Assembly: GCA_033283165.1 (NCBI GenBank)
Contig: JAWMQL010000001.1
Location: forward strand, 806,001 to 870,000
Source of the DNA: JAWMQL01 sp033283165
GTDB taxonomy: Bacteria > Pseudomonadota > Gammaproteobacteria > Pseudomonadales > Halieaceae
Reading direction: 5' to 3'
DNA length: 64,000 nucleotides
This document shows, one piece after another, positions 35,291-43,088 of this stretch (its first letter is position 1; each line of letters opens with the position of its first letter). Below the pieces are notes generated by a model, which did not search any database, had not been told where the DNA came from, and worked only from the letters and a program-made list of their open reading frames with translations. A program made the translations under genes and the position numbers.

Positions 35291-35315
35291 AAGCCAACGC
35301 CTGGTGGCTTTTTTG
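35291..35315 (+). terminator. Intrinsic terminator after hsp20
   Basis: AAGCCA (35291-35296) pairs with TGGCTT (35305-35310) around an 8-base loop and runs into a tract of six T residues. The stem is short but the T tract and position support the call. Confidence 0.65.
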
Positions 35316-35425
35316 GGGGGTGGCCAGCGTCAATCTCAAAGCCGCTATTTTAGCGATCTCGTATCCTGTCGCCTTGTTATTCTTTTTTCCCGGCAGATCG
35401 TCAGTTTTCGTTGCAGTCCGTTTAA

Positions 35426-35454
35426 TTGACAGCTATTGGCATCGTTTCTACCCT
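35426..35454 (+). promoter_or_regulatory. Possible promoter of the two-domain lipoprotein gene
   Basis: A consensus TTGACA (35426-35431) is followed after 17 bases by TACCCT (35449-35454), a poor -10 box. It would start transcription about 40 bases before the ATG at 35500. The rest of the 245-base gap after hsp20 shows only the terminator. Confidence 0.4.
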
Positions 35455-35499
35455 ATCGCTCAACCAATAATAACGTTGAGTTAGATTGGGCCAGAACCT

Positions 35500-36486
35500 A
35501 TGCGTAAAGTTTTATTTGTTGTGTGTACCCTGGCGCTCAGTTCTTGCAAAGTCGTTGTGCAAGTCCCACCCGGCGGCGAGGTCAGCAGCAATTCCGGTGC
35601 GTATACCTGCGCCTCGGGAGAAACATGCGAGATTCAGTTTACAGATTTTTTCTTCGATGAGACCTTTACGGCGTTTTCCTCAGAGGGGCAGCAATTTCTT
35701 GGCTGGAAGAGGCAGTTGGGAGGGCTTTGCGGAGGGACTACAACTGAATGTGAGCTCAGCACCATACCGCTTGGAGGTAACGACGCCGTAGAGCAGTTTC
35801 TGAAGACAGACGCAGAGTTTTATCTGGAACCGGTATTTGGTCCGCTGGGTGGTCCATCATTCAACCTGCGCTACTGTGAGGTCTTGATCGGCAGACTCGT
35901 AGATGGCGTTGTTGAGGCAGAGGTCTGGAGCAGTCAAGGCCTCAATGATTGCCCCGAGTCAAATGTACGCGCACTTGATCCAGCGGAGATTGCCGAGGAT
36001 AACGGCGCACTCTGGGCAAACATCAATGGACCGCGCTATTGGGTTATCGACAATTTGCAATTAGTCGGCGTGCCGCCGGGTTTCCGGGCGCTCGAGGACA
36101 TACGACAGGAGTTCGGCGGCATAGAAATGCGTCTGATCACTTCGATCAAGCTTGCCACGAGCGGAACCAGCCTCACTGCGGGTGGCGCGTATCGGCCGGG
36201 CGAGGTAGCGCGTGACACCAGGTTCACTTTCCTGCCAGGGCGGCGCGTCTATGAACTTGCGGCGCCAAATGGCCGACGGTACCTGATGCAATCTTTCAGT
36301 CAAGCCGTGAGAAAAAGGCAACATATTACTGAACTGGTTGATCTGGGAGGCCGCTTGGAACTGCCTGAAGAGTGGCGTTTTCACAGCTATACGCTCGAAG
36401 AGGAATTCCAACTTCTCAGCGTAGATGGTGTGGCTGAAGTCGTGACCGACAACCTGGCTAACACCTACCAGTTTATACCGGAGTGA
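35500..36486 (+). CDS. Two-domain lipoprotein of unknown function
   Basis: 328 residues starting with a lipoprotein signal (VLFVVCTLALSSC, lipobox LSSC). Residues 17-115 have four cysteines and the pattern AYTCASGETCEIQF ... FLGWKRQLGGLCGG ... CELST, which looks like a divergent InlB-type B-repeat. The rest starts RYCEVLIGRLVDG, with NINGPRYWVIDNLQL, PGEVARDTRFTF and GRRYLMQSFSQ. I recall similar stand-alone proteins in rhizobia and other proteobacteria, none characterised. There is no good ribosome site, and the gene is AT-richer than its neighbours, consistent with recent transfer. Confidence 0.65.
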   Translation: MRKVLFVVCTLALSSCKVVVQVPPGGEVSSNSGAYTCASGETCEIQFTDFFFDETFTAFSSEGQQFLGWKRQLGGLCGGTTTECELSTIPLGGNDAVEQFLKTDAEFYLEPVFGPLGGPSFNLRYCEVLIGRLVDGVVEAEVWSSQGLNDCPESNVRALDPAEIAEDNGALWANINGPRYWVIDNLQLVGVPPGFRALEDIRQEFGGIEMRLITSIKLATSGTSLTAGGAYRPGEVARDTRFTFLPGRRVYELAAPNGRRYLMQSFSQAVRKRQHITELVDLGGRLELPEEWRFHSYTLEEEFQLLSVDGVAEVVTDNLANTYQFIPE

Positions 36487-36912
36487 TTAGCTACCTGGAT
36501 GATCCATTCTCGGGATTCGAAAGCCTATATTAATCCCACCTATGCAGCCGGCTCCGTGATTAGCGGCCCGCAAGTCCGCTTTAGGACGATTGGTTTGGCC
36601 CGTGTTTTTCGGACCACTCAATTCTGCCCCACCCAGGGACTGATGGCCGCTTTCACCTCGTTCCTGTCGTCCCGTTTTGGGATCATGGGTGTGGAGTCAA
36701 TGCAGACTTCACCTTGAGGCAGGCGACCCCTGAGCCCAGCGCCTGAAACGCGTTTTTCCCGACGATATCGAGGTCTGGGGCTGTGGCGAATCTGCCAGGG
36801 TCACTGCTTGCATCGAGGACCGGGACCGCATTGATTGAAATCTGCCATGTGTCGACCCAAGACTATTTCCACATTTCAAACTAAACTGAAATCGAAATGC
36901 ATAAGGCAGCTT
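36487..36912. other. Gap without a supported gene, with a possible gene remnant
   Basis: About 425 bases. On the minus strand 36683-36862 is an open frame of 59 codons with gene-like codon choice, reading INAVPVLDASSDPGRF and IVGKNAFQALGSGV, but with no start; it could be the tail of a lost gene and I cannot name the family. The plus-strand stretch 36560-36680 (GCGGCCCGCAAGTCCGCTTT, later GGCCGCTTTCACCTCGTTCC) has the look of a degenerate dispersed repeat. Confidence 0.35.
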
Positions 36913-37806
36913 ATGGCACAAACCCCATCCTCTCAACCGGAAAAACCGCTGGATCTTCTGCGAGTCGCCGAAGAGGTGAAGTCGGCTGCGCTCGGGTACG
37001 GCGCCGATGTTGTTGGCATCGCCCGGGCGGAAGCCTGGGAAAAGTATGTTCCTGAGGGTTACCGGCCTTATGATCTGCTGCCAGAGGCCCGCTCTGTAGT
37101 GGTGGTGGGAGCACGGGGGCCCACCGCAGGTGCGTGGCGAAGCCCCAATCCGAGAGTCATGGAGGTAGTGGGCCTGGACTTTGCCAATGACCGGGCAATC
37201 GCTGCACTGGCCGGTTTCATCGAGAGGGAGTACCGCCATTACGCGATTCAGGCACCCGGGCTGTCTGTCGCCGGACACCAGCCCCCTTTCAGCTATATGC
37301 TGGCAGCAGTGCTGGCTGGTCTGGGGACCCGCTCGTTTGCCGCCAATATTGTGCTCAATCCACGCTACGGGTTGTTGTACTACTCGGCCTGTATCACCAC
37401 CTTGGATCTGCCGGGGGATCCACAGCTGGAACAGGACGTATGCCCACACCCCATGTGCGTGCAGACCTACAAGCACCTCGGCAGGACGCCGTGCATTGCC
37501 GCCTGCCCGGCAGACGAGGGGGGGTGCCTCGATGGCACAATCGACGGAAACGGCAGGATCGATTCAGTTTATTACGATCGGGAACGCTGCACATCCCGAG
37601 CCATGAACTTCGGCCCGGTTGCTTTTCAGAAGGTGCTGGCTGACCTTGTCAGCGAAGAGGACCCGACCGCCCGGGAAAGCAAACTCCACTCGGATTTCAG
37701 CGCCCGGGCCATCTCCGGCGTGTCCTTCTACAAGGAGAGCGTCGCCCAGTGTTTCGAATGCATGCGGGTGTGCCCCATCGGGCGGCAGGAGCGAAAACTC
37801 AAATGA
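36913..37806 (+). CDS. QueG-like Fe-S protein, first of a tandem pair
   Basis: 297 residues from the ATG at 36913. The N-terminal half (DVVGIARAEAWEKYVPEGYR, ARSVVVVGARGPTAGAWRSP) resembles the cobalamin-binding half of epoxyqueuosine reductase and reductive-dehalogenase-like proteins. The C-terminal half has many cysteines: CPHPMC, RTPCIAACPADEGGC, then CFECMRVCPIG near the end. Only one CxxCxxxCP motif is complete, so one 4Fe-4S cluster is likely and a second is uncertain. It overlaps its paralogue by four bases. Function unknown; QueG itself differs at the cysteine spacing. Confidence 0.65.
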   Translation: MAQTPSSQPEKPLDLLRVAEEVKSAALGYGADVVGIARAEAWEKYVPEGYRPYDLLPEARSVVVVGARGPTAGAWRSPNPRVMEVVGLDFANDRAIAALAGFIEREYRHYAIQAPGLSVAGHQPPFSYMLAAVLAGLGTRSFAANIVLNPRYGLLYYSACITTLDLPGDPQLEQDVCPHPMCVQTYKHLGRTPCIAACPADEGGCLDGTIDGNGRIDSVYYDRERCTSRAMNFGPVAFQKVLADLVSEEDPTARESKLHSDFSARAISGVSFYKESVAQCFECMRVCPIGRQERKLK

Positions 37807-38687
37807 ATCCTGCGAAACGCTCACTGGATGCTGCAGCCTGGAAAGACAAGCTCAAGACCACGGCTATCGGCGGTGGCGCCCTGGTGTTCGGCGTTGCAGA
37901 TGCAGACAGCTTTGAAGCCGCCCCGGAGGGATACCGGCCGAAGGAAATTCTCCCCAGCGCGCGCTCGGTGGTGGTGATAGGAGGCGCCAAGCCGCGAGCC
38001 GGAGACTGGCGAAGCCCTAACTACCAGCACATGGAACTCAGTTCCACCAACGACCGGATGACGGCATTGTGCATGCGCCTGGCTCATACCATCGAGCGGG
38101 AGGCTGGCTATTACGCGGTGGTTGTACCGCCGGGGGTGGACGAGGGGCAGCGTCCCTTTCTCAGCCTGAGCCTTGCAGCGGAGCTGGCCGGTTGCGGTTC
38201 CGCCAGCCTTGCTGGTCCGGTGCTGCATCCTGAGCACGGCTTCATGTATTTCGCTGCGCTGGTGACTACCTTGCCCCTGTCGCCGGATCAGCCTCTGACG
38301 GATCCGGCCTGCCCGGCCCCCGAGTGTATTGCCATGTATGAGGAGCAGGGCAGGACACCCTGTATTGCAGTCTGTCCCATTGGCGATGGCGGCTGTCTGG
38401 GGGGCAGCATCGAAGATGGACGCTGGACAGGCCGCCAGTATGACCGGGGGCGCTGCATGGCCCGGGTCTACAATTACTGGGGCCCTGCCTTCCAGAAGGT
38501 TATGGCGGAGGTGCTGCAGGAGCCGGACAAGGAACGGCGTCGCATGATGATCCATTCCAGCCTCTTTACCCGCACCCTCTGGTCCATGACTTACGCCAAC
38601 ATCAGCCAGGGTCAGTGTTTCGAGTGCATCCGTGTCTGCCCGGTGGATGAAAAAACCCGGCACCTCAAACAGGAGCCAGAGCCATGA
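37803..38687 (+). CDS. QueG-like Fe-S protein, second of a tandem pair
   Basis: 294 residues and clearly a paralogue of the preceding protein: ARSVVVIGGAKPRAGDWRSP, RTPCIAVCPIGDGGCLGGS and CFECIRVCPVDE match it block by block. The differences lie mainly in the N-terminal 30 residues and the region around 90-150. A duplicated pair kept in register and coupled by a four-base ATGA overlap suggests a heteromer or a two-step reaction rather than simple redundancy. The start ATG at 37803 overlaps the upstream stop. The next gene also overlaps by four bases. Confidence 0.65.
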   Translation: MNPAKRSLDAAAWKDKLKTTAIGGGALVFGVADADSFEAAPEGYRPKEILPSARSVVVIGGAKPRAGDWRSPNYQHMELSSTNDRMTALCMRLAHTIEREAGYYAVVVPPGVDEGQRPFLSLSLAAELAGCGSASLAGPVLHPEHGFMYFAALVTTLPLSPDQPLTDPACPAPECIAMYEEQGRTPCIAVCPIGDGGCLGGSIEDGRWTGRQYDRGRCMARVYNYWGPAFQKVMAEVLQEPDKERRRMMIHSSLFTRTLWSMTYANISQGQCFECIRVCPVDEKTRHLKQEPEP

Positions 38688-39025
38688 GCTTTTTCTACGT
38701 CGAGCCGGAAATCTATCGTCGCTATCGCGACGAGGTAATCGGCATGTCCCAGTCGATCCAGGTGAATTACCCGGAAAACCTGCCACCTGAAAAGCGGCGC
38801 CCCGGCCTTTCGGACGAACAGATCGCCGAAAAACTGGGATTGGATAAACGCACTGTGACCGAGATCCGCTGTGTTGCCGAGCGCGAGTACTACGGGATCG
38901 ACGAGTGGCAGAAGGCGATCGAATTCAAGGAGCAAGCCTGCCGCGGATATGCACGGGAGGGGCTCGGCTTTACCACCCGGCGCCTATTCAAAGAGCGTAA
39001 GCACGCTAAAAATAACGAGGGCTGA
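38684..39025 (+). CDS. Small protein with helix-turn-helix-like segment
   Basis: 113 residues, charged, with no signal or membrane segment. Residues 42-60 (LSDEQIAEKLGLDKRTVTE) fit a helix-turn-helix, and the rest is rich in Arg, Lys, Glu and Tyr. It starts on the stop of the second Fe-S gene (ATGA), so it is translated with the pair. It could be a regulator of the cassette or a third subunit; no family is recognised. Confidence 0.55.
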   Translation: MSFFYVEPEIYRRYRDEVIGMSQSIQVNYPENLPPEKRRPGLSDEQIAEKLGLDKRTVTEIRCVAEREYYGIDEWQKAIEFKEQACRGYAREGLGFTTRRLFKERKHAKNNEG

Positions 39026-39027
39026 CG

Positions 39028-39102
39028 ATGCTGACCATGAGCTCGGCTCTGGTACGGGCGGCTGGGCAGCGGGACCTTACCGAAATCTATCTGGCTGAAT
39101 AG
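39028..39102 (+). CDS. Possible 24-residue peptide after the Fe-S cassette
   Basis: ATG at 39028, two bases after the preceding stop and with GAGGG in the upstream gene end, opens a 24-codon frame containing SSALVRAAGQRDLTEIYLAE and a TAG at 39102. Such short frames arise by chance, so only the spacing argues for it. It stops 18 bases before tRNA-Ser. Confidence 0.2.
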   Translation: MLTMSSALVRAAGQRDLTEIYLAE

Positions 39103-39119
39103 GGAGCATGGGGGAATGA

Positions 39120-39207
39120 TGGCGGTGAGGGAGGGATTTGAACCCTCGAACGGTTTCCCGTTACACACTTTCCAGGCGTGCGCCTTCGACCACTCGGCCA
39201 CCTCACC
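39120..39207 (-). tRNA. tRNA-Ser (GGA)
   Basis: 88-base class II tRNA with encoded CCA. The acceptor stem GGTGAGG pairs with CCTCACC, the anticodon stem-loop ACGCC-TGGAAAG region reads GGA, there is a long variable arm (GTGTAACGGGAAACCGTTCG), and the T loop is GGGTTCAAATCCC. It is transcribed away from the MFS gene and towards the Fe-S cassette. Confidence 0.97.
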
Positions 39208-39219
39208 GTGAGGGCGCGC

Positions 39220-39247
39220 ATCATACCATAAGATCGGTGCGTTTCCA
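39220..39247 (-). promoter_or_regulatory. Likely promoter of tRNA-Ser
   Basis: On the minus strand a -10 box TATGAT (39220-39225) is followed by the GC-rich discriminator GCGCGCC, the same as upstream of tRNA-Glu. The -35 region (TGGAAA, 39242-39247, 16 bases away) is a poor match. The shared discriminator is the main support. Confidence 0.5.
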
Positions 39248-39267
39248 GCGGCGCGCGACGAAGAATT

Positions 39268-40536
39268 TCAGTTGTTCTGTCGCGCCAGGTCGGCCAGCAG
39301 GCAGCGCACCGCCAGGTAGAACATGAGCAGCGCAATCAGGCCGAACTGGGCGGTGGCCAGCATGGCGTATCGGAGGCTCTGGTCGCCGAATTGCGGGGCC
39401 AGCAGGTCACTCGACAGGCCGGTGAGAAACGGCCCCAGCCCCAACCCGATGATGTTGATGACGAAGAAAAGCACGGCCGAAACGAGCGCACGCATGGCGG
39501 GCGGGACCAGGGTGTGACTGAGCGCGATGCAGGGTCCCAGGTACAGGGTCGACAGGATATTGACGCCAAACAGTACGATCATCGCGGCGCCGGTATTGTC
39601 AGTCATCAGGACAAAGAGATAGAGCGGAAAAGCGAGGGCGCCCCCGATCATCGGTACCCACAGGTACCAGCGCCGATCGTGCTGGCCGAAACGGTCTCCC
39701 AGGTAGCCTCCAAGGAAGGTGCCCGCGGCCCCGGCCACCCCGGACGCCAGCGCCAGCACCACGCCCACCTCAGCGATACCCAGCTGGTGGTTGCGGATGA
39801 GGAAAGAGGGGAAAAAGTTGCCATTACCGTAGGAAACAAACGAGGTGAGGGCGCAGCCCAGTGCCAGGTACCAGAAAGCGGGGCGCTGGCGCAGGAGTCG
39901 CAGGGTCTCAGCGAGGCTGGGATGATGCGCCGCCTTGCCCTTGTCGTCCCAGCGGCCCCTGACAGGTTCCTTGACGGTAAGGCGCAGGATGACCGCGAAC
40001 AGGATGCCCGGGATACCAACGATCAGAAAGGCGTTCCGCCAGCCCCAGGCCTCGGCAATCGTACCGCCGAACAGGAAGCCGAACAGGATGCCGATATAGA
40101 TACCGGTGGAATAGAACGACAGCGCCGTGCCGCGATGCTCGGGTGGATAGTAGTCGCTGATCATGGAGTGTGCCGGCGGGCTGCCGCCGGCCTCACCCAG
40201 ACCCACGCCGACCCGTGCCAGCAGCAATTGGCCGTAGGACTGCACCAATCCGGAAACAGCGGTCATGCCGCTCCAGATCGCCAGCGAAAGGCACACGATA
40301 TTGCGACGATTGCCGCGATCCGCCCAGTAGGCTATCGGAATGCCGGCGGTAACATAGATAACAGCGAAGCTGAAACCGCTGAGCAGGCCCAACTGGGCAT
40401 CAGACAGGTCCATATCCGCCTTGATGGGCTCCTGCAGGATGACCAGTATCTGGCGGTCGATAAAATTGAACGCGTAGACCACCGTCAGCATCACCAGCAC
40501 AAAGCGCTTATAAGACGAACTGTAGTCTGCCTGCAC
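39268..40536 (-). CDS. MFS transporter, spinster/hexuronate-like
   Basis: 422-residue inner-membrane carrier with 12 predicted segments. It starts FVLVMLTVVYAFNFIDRQIL, the spinster-type opening, with the MFS A-motif GIPIAYWADRGNRR between segments 2 and 3 and VGVGLGEAGGSPPAHSMISD in segments 4-5. The start is GTG at 40536 after GGAG. Such carriers are common beside catabolic genes in marine gammaproteobacteria; the substrate is unknown. The LLM oxidoreductase gene lies upstream on the same strand, 50 bases away. Confidence 0.85.
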   Translation of the reverse strand: MQADYSSSYKRFVLVMLTVVYAFNFIDRQILVILQEPIKADMDLSDAQLGLLSGFSFAVIYVTAGIPIAYWADRGNRRNIVCLSLAIWSGMTAVSGLVQSYGQLLLARVGVGLGEAGGSPPAHSMISDYYPPEHRGTALSFYSTGIYIGILFGFLFGGTIAEAWGWRNAFLIVGIPGILFAVILRLTVKEPVRGRWDDKGKAAHHPSLAETLRLLRQRPAFWYLALGCALTSFVSYGNGNFFPSFLIRNHQLGIAEVGVVLALASGVAGAAGTFLGGYLGDRFGQHDRRWYLWVPMIGGALAFPLYLFVLMTDNTGAAMIVLFGVNILSTLYLGPCIALSHTLVPPAMRALVSAVLFFVINIIGLGLGPFLTGLSSDLLAPQFGDQSLRYAMLATAQFGLIALLMFYLAVRCLLADLARQNN

Positions 40537-40585
40537 CGGGAATCTCCGCTCTACAATTGCTTGCCGGGCGCCGGCAGCACGTGCT

Positions 40586-41599
40586 TCACAAGGTCAGTTC
40601 CGCCAGGGTGCGCAGGAAGTCTATGTCGCCGCTGACCAGCAGCGAGGTCACCGGTGAGTTCTCCCAGTCCTTGAGTTTCTCGCGAATGCGGTCTTTCGGA
40701 CCGCACAGCGAAATCTCGTCCGCAAAGGTATCGGGCACCGCGGCGATGGCCTGGTCCCGTTTGCCGGCGAAAAACAGGTCCTGGATCTGCTCTGCCTCGT
40801 CCGGGTAACCCATGCGTGCCATCAGTTCCTTGTGAAAGTTGCGTTTTTTCGAGCCCATGCCGCCGATGTAGAAACCGAGCATGGCCTTCACCGGGTACAG
40901 CGCCTCTTCCAGGTTGTCGTTGATATTGACCATGATCGTCGGCGATATCTCAAACCCCGGCTTCGCCGCGGTCAGCTGGTCGGCGTAGACTTCCTGCCGG
41001 TAGGGAGAGTAATACAGCGGCAGCCAGCCATCGGCGATCTCGGCGGTCTGGGTTACATTCTTCGGGCCCTCGGCGCCGATGAAGATCGGCAGGTCGGCCC
41101 GCAGAGGGTGAGTGATGGGCTTCAGGGGTTTGCCCATGCCCCAGGCACCCGGCCCGGTGTAGGGCAGGGGGTAGAACTCGCCATCGTTGGTGACGGGCGC
41201 CTCCCGGGCCAGCACCTGGCGAATGATATGCACGTACTCGCGGGTGCGGGTGACGGGCTTGCTGTAGGGCTGGCCGTACCAGCCCTCCACGACCTGCGGG
41301 CCCGAGACTCCCAGGCCCAGGATCATGCGACCACCGGACAGGTGGTCCAGGGCCAGTGCAGCCATCGCGCAGGCCGTGGGAGTGCGCGCAGACAACTGCG
41401 CCACGGCGGTACCGAGGCGGATGGTGGAGGTCTGGGCTCCGATCCAGGCCAGGGGGGTGAAACAATCATTGCCCCAGGATTCGGCCATCCACACCGAGTC
41501 GAAGCCCAGCCGCTCGGCCTCTTGGGCCAGTTCCACGTGATTGCCCGGCGGGAGAGCTCCCCAGTAACCAAGTTGCAGTCCAAGTTTCAGTTTTGCCAT
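40586..41599 (-). CDS. LLM-class flavin/F420-dependent oxidoreductase
   Basis: 337 residues from the ATG at 41599, a bacterial-luciferase-like TIM barrel. LKLGLQLGYWG, RLGFDSVWMAESWGNDCF, SALTPTACAM-like region ARTPTACAMAALALDHLS and RMILGLGVSGPQVVEGWYGQ are typical family blocks, as is LPIFIGAEGPKNVTQTAEIA. Whether it uses FMN or F420 cannot be read from the sequence; the mycobacterial-type relatives use F420. Its role may be in hydrocarbon or steroid side-chain oxidation. Divergent from moaC. Confidence 0.8.
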   Translation of the reverse strand: MAKLKLGLQLGYWGALPPGNHVELAQEAERLGFDSVWMAESWGNDCFTPLAWIGAQTSTIRLGTAVAQLSARTPTACAMAALALDHLSGGRMILGLGVSGPQVVEGWYGQPYSKPVTRTREYVHIIRQVLAREAPVTNDGEFYPLPYTGPGAWGMGKPLKPITHPLRADLPIFIGAEGPKNVTQTAEIADGWLPLYYSPYRQEVYADQLTAAKPGFEISPTIMVNINDNLEEALYPVKAMLGFYIGGMGSKKRNFHKELMARMGYPDEAEQIQDLFFAGKRDQAIAAVPDTFADEISLCGPKDRIREKLKDWENSPVTSLLVSGDIDFLRTLAELTL

Positions 41600-41776
41600 G
41601 ATCCTGTTCTCCCGCAAAAGTTGCCAATGTACTGCATGTGGGGTGCCGCGGCATAGCCTGCAGGGCCAATATCGCTGACTTACGGGCTCAGGTTTGCTGG
41701 CCGGCACAGAACGCTGTCGGCAGTCGCATGAATTTGCGTTAGACTTTGGCCTCTGCACCAACGTGGTACTCCTTGC

Positions 41777-42268
41777 ATGGCTAAACTGACTCACCTCGAC
41801 GATTCCGGCGCGGCGCACATGGTCGATGTCGGCGACAAACCGGTCACCGAGCGCGTGGCCGTAGCCGGCGCCGTGATCCTGATGGAGGGTTCAACCATAG
41901 AGTTACTGCGGGAAGGCGCGCACAAAAAGGGCGACGTGCTCGCGGTAGCCCGTATCGCCGGTATCCAGGCGGCCAAGAAGACCGCCGACCTGATCCCCCT
42001 GTGTCATCCGCTGATGCTGAATGCGGTGGACCTCGAGTTCCACATCGATGACCCGCATCACCGGGTTATCATTACCGCGACCTGCCGTGTATCGGGCAAG
42101 ACCGGTGTGGAAATGGAGGCACTCACCGCTGCCTCCGTGGCCGCCCTGACCATCTACGACATGTGCAAGGCGGTGGATCGAGGCATGCAGATCCAGGACC
42201 TGCGGCTGCTGGAAAAGGCGGGAGGCCGCTCCGGACACTGGCTGCGGGATGGCGCCCGGCCGACATGA
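41777..42268 (+). CDS. moaC: Cyclic pyranopterin monophosphate synthase
   Basis: Second half-step of molybdopterin synthesis, making cPMP with MoaA. The 163 residues include MVDVGDKPVTERVAVA, AKKTADLIPLCHPLMLN and GVEMEALTAASVAALTIYDM. The catalytic aspartate/lysine region MCKAVDRGM is present. It overlaps moaD by four bases; moaA is not in this window. Confidence 0.97.
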   Translation: MAKLTHLDDSGAAHMVDVGDKPVTERVAVAGAVILMEGSTIELLREGAHKKGDVLAVARIAGIQAAKKTADLIPLCHPLMLNAVDLEFHIDDPHHRVIITATCRVSGKTGVEMEALTAASVAALTIYDMCKAVDRGMQIQDLRLLEKAGGRSGHWLRDGARPT

Positions 42269-42516
42269 TACGCGTGCTTTTTTTCGCCCGGCTACGGGAA
42301 CAACTGGACTGTTCCCGCCTGGAACTGTCGGCTGCCGAGCCGACCCTCACGGTCCAGGGCTTGCGTCGGCAACTGATGGGGCGGGGTGACGCCTGGCGTG
42401 TGGCACTGGCCAATGAGAACCTGATCTGCGCCGTCAATCAGCAGGTAGTCGTTGCCGACCAGGACATCGCGGACGGCGATGAAGTGGCCTTCTACCCGCC
42501 GGTTACCGGGGGCTGA
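42265..42516 (+). CDS. moaD: Molybdopterin synthase sulfur carrier subunit
   Basis: 83-residue ubiquitin-like protein beginning MIRVLFFARLREQLDC and ending in VTGG, the C-terminal Gly-Gly that carries the thiocarboxylate. The ATG at 42265 overlaps the moaC stop. An upstream frame to 42163 is a moaC shadow. Confidence 0.95.
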   Translation: MIRVLFFARLREQLDCSRLELSAAEPTLTVQGLRRQLMGRGDAWRVALANENLICAVNQQVVVADQDIADGDEVAFYPPVTGG

Positions 42517-42521
42517 GCCAC

Positions 42522-43007
42522 GTGACGGGGCAGGTCAATGTCAGCGTACAGACCGGGGACTTTGACCCCGCCGGCCTGCAGCGGGCATTGCTGGAAGCCG
42601 GTCCGGGGGCCGGGGCAGTGGCAAGCTTCACCGGTCTGGTCCGGGGCCGGGAAGGCGACGGGCGACTGGAGTGGATGGAGCTGGAACATTACCCTGGTAT
42701 GACCGAGGCCAGCCTCGAACAGATTGCAACCGAGGCACTTGAGCGCTGGTCCCTGGGGGCGGTGAGCGTCGTGCACCGAGTCGGGCGACTGCTGCCCGGC
42801 GACCACATTGTCTGGGTTGGCACCTGCTCACGGCACCGGCAGGATGCGTTTGCCGCCTGCGAGTTCATCATGGATTACCTGAAAACCCGCGCCCCGTTGT
42901 GGAAAAAAGAAAACTGGGGTGATGGGCAGCGCTGGGTCGAGGCCCGCGGCAGCGACGAACTGCGGGCCGATCGCTGGCGGACGAGCCAGAAAGGCAGCCG
43001 TGATTAA
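42522..43007 (+). CDS. moaE: Molybdopterin synthase catalytic subunit
   Basis: Inserts the dithiolene sulfurs into cPMP. The 161 residues have SFTGLVRGREGD, LEHYPGMTEASLEQIA, HRVGRLLPGDHIVWVGT and the catalytic-lysine stretch IMDYLKTRAPLWKKENW. It starts at a GTG five bases after moaD. Completes the moaCDE unit; molybdoenzymes that would use the cofactor are not seen here. Confidence 0.96.
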   Translation: MTGQVNVSVQTGDFDPAGLQRALLEAGPGAGAVASFTGLVRGREGDGRLEWMELEHYPGMTEASLEQIATEALERWSLGAVSVVHRVGRLLPGDHIVWVGTCSRHRQDAFAACEFIMDYLKTRAPLWKKENWGDGQRWVEARGSDELRADRWRTSQKGSRD

Positions 43008-43088
43008 CCCGAATAAGGGATGCCCCGGCAGCGCCACTGATGTGCAATGCCGACGCGCGCCGCGCAACTGTACTACAAGGAGAATTAC

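Noticed and set aside
36709..37476. 255-codon minus-strand frame across the first Fe-S gene
   Set aside because: Mostly a shadow of the Fe-S gene; only the separate short frame at 36683-36862 was kept as a doubtful remnant.
39120..39207. Integration site at tRNA-Ser linked to the accessory region at 30.5-39 kb
   Set aside because: No integrase and no duplicated tRNA end is visible near 30 kb or elsewhere in the region; the closeness alone is not evidence.
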